DNA of 13,935 nt from Desulfobacula sp. (GTDB taxonomy: Bacteria > Desulfobacterota > Desulfobacteria > Desulfobacterales > Desulfobacteraceae), in the NCBI RefSeq assembly GCF_021107415.1, contig NZ_JAIOSW010000094.1, forward strand, positions 1 through 13,935. The letters run 5' to 3'. The notes beneath the pieces were generated by a model, which was given only the letters and a program-made list of their open reading frames with translations, ran no database searches and was not told the DNA's origin. Position 1 is the stretch's first letter. Each line of letters starts with the position of its first letter. Shown here piece by piece: positions 1-6,192 of this stretch. The translations under genes were made by a program, and so were the position numbers.

Positions 1-224
1 GGGGTTAAGGACCCGGCAAGCGTACCGCGCCCGAATATCAATCTGTTTTCCGGCCCCGGAGGATCAATAACCGGATCAACTTCCCTGGTAAAATACTAGC
101 TACCCAACCCTCTTGCACCAAGATTTGTTCTGACCATATCTACTGGCGTATCTTCGATTTGAATTCTCTGATCAGTACGATTGATTCTTAAAATTTTTCC
201 TGAAATGCCTGGTATTTTGCTCAT
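1..224 (-). CDS. Aldehyde:ferredoxin oxidoreductase (AOR family), N-terminal part, interrupted by in-frame TAG and cut by window edge
   Basis: AOR-family enzymes are tungsten- or molybdenum-bis-pterin proteins that oxidise aldehydes to carboxylic acids with ferredoxin as acceptor. The gene reads leftward from ATG 224-222, starting MSKIPGISGKILRIN, with Shine-Dalgarno GGAAAGGA just upstream; its ATG overlaps the TGA of the Fe-S gene (ATGA), so the two are probably translationally coupled. The N-terminal family pattern is clear: GKILRIN, then GARGLGS, then EVDPVIDPPGPENRLIFGRG. Codon 43 (98-96), between GLGS and YFTREVDP, is TAG, but the frame stays open for the 31 codons up to the window edge and the homology continues without a gap. 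The gene is therefore either read through (pyrrolysine or suppression), recently inactivated, or affected by a base-call error. The family assignment is firm; whether a full-length protein is made is not known. Only about 73 of roughly 600 codons are visible. Confidence 0.85.
96..98 (-). other. In-frame TAG codon inside the AOR reading frame
   Basis: The minus-strand codon at 98-96 is TAG, flanked by GGT AGC before and TAT TTT ACC AGG after. By recall of AOR relatives, this position (the residue after GRGLGx) is usually Lys or Tyr. AAG and TAT/TAC are each one base from TAG, so a nonsense mutation and a Lys-to-pyrrolysine replacement are both possible on sequence grounds. TAG also serves as an ordinary stop in three nearby genes (the regulator, the ThDP enzyme and the GAPDH homologue), so TAG is not globally reassigned here. 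Confidence 0.8.
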
Positions 225-700
225 GATAGTTCCTTTCCCCTGCCTGCGTCTTTGACAATTTCGGTTCTGTACAACCGCTCTGCCTTGTGACGTTCCACAT
301 ACTGAATGGCCTGTTCCGGACAATATTGAACACATTGCGGGCTTCCATTGCACAGGTCACAAATGAGAATCAATTTTTTCCCTGGATACATGGAAGGCGC
401 ACCATAAGGACAGGCATGAATGCATTTCCTGCACCCGGTACATTTCTCTTCATCAACAATAACCGCACAGGTTTTATTATCCCTGCTCAAGGCATCAAAC
501 TTACATGAGTTTATGCACGGCGCATCAATACACTGGTGGCAGATGATCCCTTGATCCATGAGTCTTTCATGATCCCGCACTATCTTGATACATGTTTTTG
601 CTGGATTATTGACATTATAATGCGTAATACTGCACCATGTTTCACATATTTTACACCCGATACATTTTCGCGGTTCAAATACAAGCACTTTCTGATCCAT
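221..700 (-). CDS. Polyferredoxin-type electron-transfer protein with four [4Fe-4S] motifs, AOR partner
   Basis: A 159-residue soluble Fe-S protein of the DmsB/HycB-like ferredoxin class. Sixteen cysteines form four clusters of ligands: C13-x2-C16-x2-C19-x3-C23, C54-x2-C57-x4-C62-x3-C66, C87-x2-C90-x2-C93-x3-CP98 and C114-x2-C117-x5-C123-x3-CP128. As in this family, ligands are probably shared between first and last, and second and third, groups. No signal peptide or membrane segment is present, so it should act in the cytoplasm. The start at ATG 700 is chosen because GGAGGA sits 6-7 bases upstream; a TTG farther upstream at 718 lacks support. Its TGA overlaps the AOR start, which implies that it carries electrons from AOR to ferredoxin or another acceptor. 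This partner role is inferred from synteny common for AOR genes. Confidence 0.88.
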   Translation of the reverse strand: MDQKVLVFEPRKCIGCKICETWCSITHYNVNNPAKTCIKIVRDHERLMDQGIICHQCIDAPCINSCKFDALSRDNKTCAVIVDEEKCTGCRKCIHACPYGAPSMYPGKKLILICDLCNGSPQCVQYCPEQAIQYVERHKAERLYRTEIVKDAGRGKELS

Positions 701-764
701 AAAGTCCTCCGGACACAAGTCAAAAAATCGATTGAGTCATATACTGTTATATATCACCAGTTAT

Positions 765-794
765 CTTTTACACAATATTTTTTTATCTTGTCAA
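765..794 (-). promoter_or_regulatory. Candidate sigma-70-type promoter for the Fe-S/AOR operon
   Basis: On the minus strand a perfect -35 hexamer TTGACA (794-789) is followed after 18 bases by TAAAAG (770-765), which matches 4 of 6 positions of the -10 consensus. A start near 758 would give a leader of about 57 bases before the ATG at 700. The 20-bp palindrome at 801-820 ends six bases upstream of the -35. The -10 is weak, which would suit an activated promoter. Confidence 0.45.
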
Positions 795-800
795 GTGTTT

Positions 801-820
801 TTCCAAATGATCATTTGGAA
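801..820. promoter_or_regulatory. Perfect 20-bp palindrome, likely operator for the Fe-S/AOR operon
   Basis: TTCCAAATGATCATTTGGAA is its own reverse complement over all 20 bases (two 10-bp half-sites with no spacer). Having no loop, it is more likely a dimer-binding DNA site than an RNA hairpin, and no T-run follows on the minus strand. Its centre lies about 50 bases upstream of the predicted start of the Fe-S/AOR transcript, a position typical of an activator. Which regulator binds is unknown; the adjacent GntR protein is one candidate. Confidence 0.55.
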
Positions 821-939
821 TCAAAAATGATTTCAGCACCTGCAATATCGAAACGGAGTGCTGTAGTATCGATGCCTTTAATGAGGGGGATTGATTCTTT
901 AATAATTGCCAGGCACAACATGACAAATAAGGCCGGGTT

Positions 940-1695
940 CTATATTAACTCCCGATATAGCTTTCTTTTACCTGGCTGCCAATAACCCAATCGATATTCA
1001 TAGGGTTGTTCTTTGTAAGTATAAGAAAGCATTTCAACAGAAAGTACAGTATCCCCTTTTTTTATTTGTAGAAACTTTGCTGTCTCTTCATCAGCCAGGG
1101 CTATGCTGAAAAGTTCTTTGTTTTTTAATGTAGTCAGGCCAAATTTTCTCTCAATCACTTCATACATGGTCATTCTACCCAGACGTTTACCAACCTTTTC
1201 TTCAAAGTCTTCGAACTTTTTGCATGGCAAATAAGAAATCGCATAAACAATAGGCCCGACACTGGATACAAAAACACGCCGAATCCTATAAAGTTCTTCA
1301 TTTTTGGAAATTTTTAATAATCGATTTGCGGGTTGAAAGCCCTTGACCTTTTCTGTACCTATAAGCTTAATCTTGAATCGCAGATCATCTCCATCAAAAT
1401 CTTTACGCAATAAAGTATAACGGATACTTTCCTTGTGAATAACCGGTTTACCGACAAAAGTCCCTTTGCCTTGAACACAATAAATATACTTCTCTTTTTC
1501 AAGGTTTGCGATAGCCTTTTGCACGGTTCCCATGCTCACGCTGTAAGCTTCAGCAATTTTACGGGATGATGGTATGGGTTCACCTGGAACCCACTCACCA
1601 TCTTCAATATATTTTTTCAGCTCATTCTGAAGTTGATAGTAAACCGGTATCGGACCGCTCACCAGCTCCTTTTTATTATTAAAACTATTACTCAT
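940..1695 (-). CDS. GntR-family transcriptional regulator with UTRA ligand-binding domain (HutC subfamily)
   Basis: A 251-residue regulator. Residues from about 15 to 85 form the GntR winged helix-turn-helix, with YYQLQNELKKYIEDGEWVPG, then IPSSRKIAEAYSVSMGTVQKAI as the recognition region, then the wing GKGTFVGKP. The rest, to about residue 245, resembles a UTRA (chorismate-lyase-like) effector domain, with LYRIRRV, the ISYLP strand and VLSVEMLSYTYKEQPYEYR near the end. Proteins of this type usually bind small organic effectors and repress neighbouring catabolic operons. The start at ATG 1695 has AGGGA about 9 bases upstream; a longer form from TTG 1737 lacks a comparable site. The gene lies between the AOR operon and the divergent ThDP-enzyme operon and probably controls one or both. 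It ends with TAG. Confidence 0.9.
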   Translation of the reverse strand: MSNSFNNKKELVSGPIPVYYQLQNELKKYIEDGEWVPGEPIPSSRKIAEAYSVSMGTVQKAIANLEKEKYIYCVQGKGTFVGKPVIHKESIRYTLLRKDFDGDDLRFKIKLIGTEKVKGFQPANRLLKISKNEELYRIRRVFVSSVGPIVYAISYLPCKKFEDFEEKVGKRLGRMTMYEVIERKFGLTTLKNKELFSIALADEETAKFLQIKKGDTVLSVEMLSYTYKEQPYEYRLGYWQPGKRKLYRELI

Positions 1696-1768
1696 ATTTA
1701 CTTTCCCTGTAAAAATTTTTTCGATAGTTGCAACCAATTTTACTTAATCGCTTATATAGTTAACTGTA

Positions 1769-1796
1769 ACTTTATTAATTTGTCTACGATTGTCAA
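1769..1796 (-). promoter_or_regulatory. Candidate promoter for the GntR-family gene
   Basis: On the minus strand TTGACA (1796-1791) is followed after 16 bases by TAAAGT (1774-1769), a 4-of-6 match to the -10 consensus. A start near 1762 gives a leader of about 66 bases. Just downstream, around 1751-1770, lies the AT-rich imperfect dyad CTTATATAGTTAACTGTAAC with a central AGTTAACT palindrome. It could be an autoregulatory operator, but this is weak. Confidence 0.4.
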
Positions 1797-1808
1797 GTTT
1801 TAAAATCC

Positions 1809-1845
1809 CCCAAAAGATATAAACCTTTCAAATATGTCTTTTGGG
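1809..1845. repeat. Inverted repeat / hairpin upstream of the ThDP-enzyme operon
   Basis: CCCAAAAGA at 1809-1817 is the exact reverse complement of TCTTTTGGG at 1837-1845. Pairing can extend inward through 1821/1833 with one G-U pair, giving a stem of up to 13 bp and an 11-base loop. The right arm lies inside the 38-bp element shared with the DUF1302 promoter region, but the left arm is not conserved in that second copy. It could be an operator dyad or a leader hairpin. Confidence 0.5.
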
Positions 1846-1854
1846 TCATTACAA
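1817..1854 (+). repeat. 38-bp shared upstream element, copy 1
   Basis: This stretch aligns without gaps to 11738-11775, with 34 of 38 positions identical. The last 16 bases, TTTTGGGTCATTACAA, match exactly, and the left end ATATAAACC is also identical. The copy ends 101 bases before the ATG of the ThDP enzyme. Both copies lie in the same orientation upstream of genes that would serve one catabolic programme, so a common regulator site or promoter is the simplest reading. Confidence 0.65.
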
Positions 1855-1954
1855 ACCGTGGTCTTCTGATGGTATCCTCCTAAAAAAGCAAGGGAAAAGG
1901 CAAATGATGACACACCCATTTTTTTAAACCTAACAAATTTTAGGAGATTTAATC

Positions 1955-3664
1955 ATGAGAGAAATTACAGGCGGTGAATTGGTACTTGAATGCTTTAAGG
2001 CAGAAGGGGTTGAGATGACCTTTGGTATTACCGACGGGTCCCATGGACCCATTATCTGTCTGACACCGGATTATGGAATCCGTCATATCAATGTACACCA
2101 TGAAGAGGCAGGGGTTCATACAGCAGAAGGATATAGTCGCCTGACCCATAAGGCCGGAATCTTTTTTGCCGGACCTGGACCTGCCGGTGCAAATATGATC
2201 GCCGGGCTGTCAAGTGCCATGGCTGAAGGCCACCCTGTTCTGGGTATCGCAACAACCCGAAGAACCCTTGTCAACAACCCGGATCGCGGTGGTGCATGGC
2301 AGGCTACCAATATGGTTGACATGGCCGTCCCCGTGACAAAATATGCAGCCCACGTCCCCCGGTTGGACAGAATTCCGGAAATGCTCCGCACCGCATTCAG
2401 AACCATGATGACCGGACGGCCGGGACCAGCTTTCCTCTCCATTCCCGAAGAGTTCCTCATGGCCAAGATTGATGCCGACACCGTGGATATCTTTCCTTCT
2501 TCCACCTATCGAATTTCCAATATCGGCGCTGGTGACCCTGATATGATCGAAGAAGCCGCCGAGTTGCTGGTCAATGCGAAAAAAATAGTCATGCATGCCG
2601 GGAAAGGGGTTTTATGGGCGGATGCTTCCGATGAGTTTGTGGCTTTAGGCAATCATCTGGCCGCTGCCATGAGTACCACCATTGGTGCAAAGGGTGTTAT
2701 CCCCGAAGACCATCCCCATTGCTTTATGGGGTTTGATGTAGGGGCGAGCACTGCCGTCAGAAACGAAGCAGACGTCATTCTGGTTGTGGGATCAAGGCTG
2801 GGTGAATACGACAGTTTTGGCTTGCAGCCTGTATGGGGAGATCCGAAAAAACAGAAAACCATTCACATCGACTCCGATCCCATGTCAATCGGTATAAATC
2901 GCCCGGTAGATCTACCCATCGTTGCCAATGCCAAAGGGGCTCTTGCAGGCATATTGAAACGGGTAAAAGCCAAGTCCGATGCCCGTGATGCCCTGCCGGA
3001 TCTGGACAAATATCGTGCCCTGACCGCAGAAACCATCAATGATGCCATTGAGTTTCTGGCACCGGTTGAAAAAGGTGTTCATCCTGCAGAAATGGTGATG
3101 AAAGCCCGCGAATTCTTTTCCGATGACACCATTATCGCTCTGGATGGGGGAAACACTGTCCTCTGGAGTGTTGGATTCTGTCAGATCAAAAAACCCAATA
3201 CCTTTCTTTATTCAGTTAAGCAGGGGTATCTGGGAACTGGGCTCGGATTTGCCACAGGGGCAAAACTGGGTTCCCCGGACAGCCCTGTCTGCCTGATCAC
3301 AGGGGACGGCGCCTTTGGATTCAATATTATGGAGATGGAAACAGCGCTGAGAGAGAAGGCCCCCATTGTTGTTATCGTTCTGGTGGACTCTGCCTGGGGC
3401 ATGGAAAAAGTTGCTTTTGAACAACGCGGTTTCACCCGGGATCAATACATCAATATCGATCTGCACCCGGATGTGCGCTATGACAAAATTGCCGAGGGCA
3501 TGGCATGCCATGGAGAATATGTGGATCATATCGACAATCTAATCCCGGCCCTGGAACGTGCCACAGCATCGGGTAAACCGGCTGTCATTCATGTGGCAGT
3601 AGATCCAAAGGCAAATGAAAAAACCCCGGGCCAGAAAGCATTCAACTATGCCCGAACCAATTAG
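1955..3664 (+). CDS. Thiamine-diphosphate-dependent enzyme of the acetolactate synthase / 2-oxoacid decarboxylase superfamily
   Basis: A 569-residue protein with the three-domain layout of the superfamily: pyrimidine-binding (residues about 1-170), central (190-330) and pyrophosphate-binding (370-540). The catalytic glutamate that activates ThDP is E50 in HHEEAGVHTAEGYSRLT. The Mg-diphosphate motif starts at G450-D451-G452 and ends 27 residues later with VDSAWG, so Asp478 stands where most relatives have the second Asn of NNxxWG. An Asp can still bind Mg. The likely chemistry is decarboxylation or cleavage of a 2-oxo (or 2-hydroxy) compound, perhaps with carboligation. The sequence does not match what I recall of sulfoacetaldehyde acetyltransferase. 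The start has AGGAG eight bases upstream. It is the first gene of the enzyme operon and ends with TAG. The family is certain; the substrate is unknown. Confidence 0.88.
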   Translation: MREITGGELVLECFKAEGVEMTFGITDGSHGPIICLTPDYGIRHINVHHEEAGVHTAEGYSRLTHKAGIFFAGPGPAGANMIAGLSSAMAEGHPVLGIATTRRTLVNNPDRGGAWQATNMVDMAVPVTKYAAHVPRLDRIPEMLRTAFRTMMTGRPGPAFLSIPEEFLMAKIDADTVDIFPSSTYRISNIGAGDPDMIEEAAELLVNAKKIVMHAGKGVLWADASDEFVALGNHLAAAMSTTIGAKGVIPEDHPHCFMGFDVGASTAVRNEADVILVVGSRLGEYDSFGLQPVWGDPKKQKTIHIDSDPMSIGINRPVDLPIVANAKGALAGILKRVKAKSDARDALPDLDKYRALTAETINDAIEFLAPVEKGVHPAEMVMKAREFFSDDTIIALDGGNTVLWSVGFCQIKKPNTFLYSVKQGYLGTGLGFATGAKLGSPDSPVCLITGDGAFGFNIMEMETALREKAPIVVIVLVDSAWGMEKVAFEQRGFTRDQYINIDLHPDVRYDKIAEGMACHGEYVDHIDNLIPALERATASGKPAVIHVAVDPKANEKTPGQKAFNYARTN

Positions 3665-3700
3665 CAATCTTGCCCTTGAAGGGGTTTAAATGCCTTAATT

Positions 3701-3732
3701 ACAGCGGTGCCGGCCCTGGTCAGCACCGCTGT
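3701..3732 (+). repeat. Intercistronic hairpin between the ThDP-enzyme and aminotransferase genes
   Basis: ACAGCGGTGC (3701-3710) pairs perfectly with GCACCGCTGT (3723-3732) around a 12-base loop; two further flanking pairs are possible. No T-run follows, so this is unlikely to be an intrinsic terminator. Such hairpins between genes often set mRNA processing or stability. It lies just before the AGGAG of the next gene. Confidence 0.6.
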
Positions 3733-3749
3733 GAACACAGGAGTGTGCA

Positions 3750-5093
3750 ATGAAAACCGAAATATTGACCCAGTATCGCACAAAAATTGAGAATGACTAC
3801 CGGAAAAAAACAAAACTTTCCAAAGCGGCTTTCAAGGAAGCACAGCTATATGTAGCCGGCGGTGTGACAAGGGAAACCTGTTATTGGAAACCCTATCCTG
3901 TTTTTGTGGAAAGGGGAGAGGGTTGCCGCATATATGATCTGGACGGCAACGAATATGTGGATTATAACAATGCATTTACATCATCGCTCCTGGGGCATAC
4001 TCCCCCCCAGGTTGTGGAGGCCATCCGGGAATCCGCAACAAAACTTCTGGGTGCCGGAGCCGCCACACAGAGTATTCACCAATTTGCAAAGCTGTTCTGT
4101 GATCGGTACTCATCCGTTGACAAGATGCGCTTCTGCTGTTCAGGGACTGAGGCCGTCATGTATGCCTGCCGGGCTGCCCGGGCTCACACTGGTAAAGAAA
4201 AAATCGTGAAGCATATTGGATCCTACCATGGCGGTACCCCGGAGCAGGAAGTGGCTGTTATTGCATCCACCAGGGGCTTAACCAGCAATTCGGGAATCGA
4301 TGTGATTGCCACCAACGTGTATGATCGCCAGGCCATGAAAGCCTTGTTTGAAAAGCACCAGACCGAGCTGGCAGGCCTGCTCCTCAACGGAGTCTGGTTC
4401 TTAAAAGGGGATGATACCCTGATGTTCCTTCGGGATCTGTGCACGCGCTATGGCGTACCCATGATTATGGATGAGGTCATGAGCTTTCGCCTTGCCATGG
4501 GCGGTGCCCAGGAATATTTCGGTGTGGAGGCGGACATCAGTTGCTTTGGCAAGTATATCGGCGGTGCCGGGCTGGCAGTAGGGGCTTTCGGCGGCCGGGA
4601 AGAAATCATGACCGGGTTCGATTATACCACCCAGTCAGAACCCATACACCAGGCCGGTACCTTTGCTGCCAACCCGGTGACAGTGGCTGCTGGAATTGCA
4701 TCACTCAAAACGCTCACACCAAAATACTTTACCCGGTTGAACAATTTGGGAAACCGGCTTAAAGCTGGATTTAACAAGGCATTCAATGAGATTGGAATCA
4801 AGGGCTATGTCATGGGTGAAGGCTCCCTTTCTCTGATGGGATTTGGTGAGCTGGAAATGGTGTCAGATCCACGTCGGGCCAACGTGCCCGAGGGCCAGGC
4901 AGAGGTTGCACGGTTGCTGCAGCTTGCCATGACGGTAAAAGGAAATTACGTCGCAGGAAGCGGGACACTCTGGACGACCACCGGTCCCATGACCGATGCA
5001 GACATTGATAAAACGGTTTCTGATTTACATAAGTGCCTGGCAGAGGCAAAGCCGGTAATCGCCGAGGCAGCACATAATCTAATAGGAGAATAA
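3750..5093 (+). CDS. Class III PLP-dependent aminotransferase (glutamate-1-semialdehyde aminomutase-like)
   Basis: A 447-residue fold-type I PLP enzyme. Visible landmarks are the entry region GGVTRETCYW, IYDLDGNEYVDYNN, the cofactor phosphate loop SGTEAVMYACRAAR (S131-T133), Y159-H160 in GSYHGG stacking on the cofactor, D241 in MDEVMSFR binding the pyridine nitrogen, and K268 in CFGKYIGGAGLAVGAFGG forming the Schiff base. The C-terminal domain with TFAANPVTVAAG is complete. Haem-pathway aminomutases share this fold, but the setting beside a ThDP enzyme and acyl-phosphate enzymes indicates a catabolic omega- or beta-aminotransferase. AGGAG lies about 8 bases before ATG 3750, and the gene ends only three bases before the GAPDH-like gene. 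The amino donor and acceptor are not evident. Confidence 0.88.
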   Translation: MKTEILTQYRTKIENDYRKKTKLSKAAFKEAQLYVAGGVTRETCYWKPYPVFVERGEGCRIYDLDGNEYVDYNNAFTSSLLGHTPPQVVEAIRESATKLLGAGAATQSIHQFAKLFCDRYSSVDKMRFCCSGTEAVMYACRAARAHTGKEKIVKHIGSYHGGTPEQEVAVIASTRGLTSNSGIDVIATNVYDRQAMKALFEKHQTELAGLLLNGVWFLKGDDTLMFLRDLCTRYGVPMIMDEVMSFRLAMGGAQEYFGVEADISCFGKYIGGAGLAVGAFGGREEIMTGFDYTTQSEPIHQAGTFAANPVTVAAGIASLKTLTPKYFTRLNNLGNRLKAGFNKAFNEIGIKGYVMGEGSLSLMGFGELEMVSDPRRANVPEGQAEVARLLQLAMTVKGNYVAGSGTLWTTTGPMTDADIDKTVSDLHKCLAEAKPVIAEAAHNLIGE

Positions 5094-5096
5094 AAA

Positions 5097-6110
5097 ATGG
5101 TAAAAGTTGGTATTGCAGGGTACGGTGTTATTGGACAACGTCTGGCCGATGGTATCCAAAGGCAGGAAGATATGCAGTTGATAGGGGTTGCCGATGTAGC
5201 GCCGACCTTGCCGGTTCGGGCACTCAAGGAAAGCGGAATGCCCTACAACCTGTTTTGTGCAGTTCCGGATCTGGTTAAAAATCTGGAAGATGCTGATATA
5301 CCGGTATCTGGAATGTTCGAAGATCTGCTCAGCCAGGTGGATGTCATGCTGGATGCGTCACCGGGCGGCGTTGGCGCCAAAAACAAGGAACTCTATATAA
5401 AACACGGTGTCAAATCTATTTTTCAGGGTGGAGAAAAAGATGAAATTGCGGATGTATTTTTTCACGGCTATGCAAATTATGAAAAAGGGCTCAATAAAAA
5501 TTGTCTGAAGTTAACATCGTGCAACACCACCGGTTTGATCCGGGCTGTGGACTCGCTGGACCGGGCTGTTGGTATTGAAAAAATTGCCATCACAATTATC
5601 CGCAGGATTGCCGATCCCGGTGACACCCACAGGGGTGCAGTGGATCTGCTGCTCATGGAGCCCATTCCCAACCACCAGGCTGTGGATCTTATGACCATTA
5701 TGCCCCATGTAAATGCCACAGGTCTCCTGGTTCATACGCCGGTTACCCATGGACATATTATCACCATTGTGGCGACACCCAAAAAAAAAGTAACAAAAGA
5801 GCAGGTGATCGAAGAATTCAAAAACCATCCCATGATACGCCTGGTAAGGATTGCCGATGGATTTAACTCTAATACTTCTCTTTTTCAGTATGGCCGTTTC
5901 TTAGGAAATCGGAGAGGAGATCTCTATGAAATAGCTGTGTTTGAGGAGACCATTGGATTTTCAGGCGACGATATCATGTTTGCCATCAACATTCCCCAGG
6001 AGTCCGTTACAATCCCAGAATCCATAGATGCCGTTCGGGCTTGTATGGGAATGCAGACAGACCGTATAGAGGCGGTCGGTTTGACCAATAAATATCTGGA
6101 TATGTTCTAG
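5097..6110 (+). CDS. Type II (archaeal-type) glyceraldehyde-3-phosphate dehydrogenase homologue
   Basis: A 337-residue oxidoreductase, the usual length of archaeal GAPDH. The N-terminal Rossmann motif is GIAGYGVIGQRLADGI. DASPGGVGAKNKELY and IFQGGEKDEIADVFFH are hallmark segments of the type II family. The catalytic cysteine is C142 in TSCNTTGLIRAVD, followed by RRIADPGD; histidines H218 and H220 in THGHI match the family's HxH. The C-terminus VPESIDAVRACMG is also typical. The family converts an aldehyde, phosphate and NAD(P)+ to an acyl phosphate. AGGAG in the last codons of the aminotransferase gene serves this ATG. Pairing with a PGK homologue downstream implies acyl-phosphate formation, but the neighbouring aminotransferase and ThDP enzyme suggest the aldehyde may not be glyceraldehyde 3-phosphate. 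The stop is TAG. Confidence 0.9.
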   Translation: MVKVGIAGYGVIGQRLADGIQRQEDMQLIGVADVAPTLPVRALKESGMPYNLFCAVPDLVKNLEDADIPVSGMFEDLLSQVDVMLDASPGGVGAKNKELYIKHGVKSIFQGGEKDEIADVFFHGYANYEKGLNKNCLKLTSCNTTGLIRAVDSLDRAVGIEKIAITIIRRIADPGDTHRGAVDLLLMEPIPNHQAVDLMTIMPHVNATGLLVHTPVTHGHIITIVATPKKKVTKEQVIEEFKNHPMIRLVRIADGFNSNTSLFQYGRFLGNRRGDLYEIAVFEETIGFSGDDIMFAINIPQESVTIPESIDAVRACMGMQTDRIEAVGLTNKYLDMF

Positions 6111-6132
6111 ACAACCTGGAATCGTGAATATG

Positions 6133-6171
6133 CCGGACACCTTCCAAGCCAAAGCTTTAGAAGGTGTCCGG
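6133..6171 (+). repeat. Intercistronic 12-bp perfect hairpin between GAPDH-like and PGK-like genes
   Basis: CCGGACACCTTC (6133-6144) pairs perfectly with GAAGGTGTCCGG (6160-6171) around a 15-base loop. There is no T-run after it, so termination is unlikely. The loop holds CCAAAGCTTT, which can instead pair with sequence next to the PGK ribosome-binding site. Confidence 0.7.
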
Positions 6172-6181
6172 AAAGCTTTGG
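6149..6181 (+). promoter_or_regulatory. Alternative pairing that would cover the PGK Shine-Dalgarno region
   Basis: CCAAAGCTTT (6149-6158) is the reverse complement of AAAGCTTTGG (6172-6181). The right arm ends in the first two bases of GGAG (6180-6183), the ribosome-binding site for ATG 6193. This pairing conflicts with, or forms a pseudoknot with, the 12-bp hairpin at 6133-6171. A translational switch or simple attenuation of PGK expression is possible, but it is not shown. Confidence 0.4.
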
Positions 6182-6192
6182 AGTGAGTGTAT

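Noticed and set aside
96..98. Selenocysteine as explanation for the interrupted AOR frame
   Set aside because: Selenocysteine uses UGA, not UAG, and no SECIS-like hairpin is expected for this site.
801..820. Palindrome as transcription terminator for the regulator gene
   Set aside because: There is no loop and no T-run on the minus strand; A residues follow.
536..985. A 149-codon plus-strand open frame opposite the Fe-S gene and the regulator's end
   Set aside because: It is antisense to the cysteine-rich Fe-S gene and spans the operator and promoter region; it has no ribosome-binding site or recognisable domain.
1955..3664. Taurine pathway: ThDP enzyme as sulfoacetaldehyde acetyltransferase with a taurine aminotransferase
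   Set aside because: The N-terminal sequence differs from what I recall of that enzyme, no phosphotransacetylase is present, and the GAPDH/PGK pair would be unexplained. It cannot be fully excluded without a search.
3750..5093. Haem-biosynthesis glutamate-1-semialdehyde aminomutase
   Set aside because: The fold is the same, but no other tetrapyrrole gene is nearby and the operon is catabolic in character.
6133..6171. Intrinsic terminator between the GAPDH-like and PGK-like genes
   Set aside because: The stem is strong but no T-run follows and the next gene is functionally linked.
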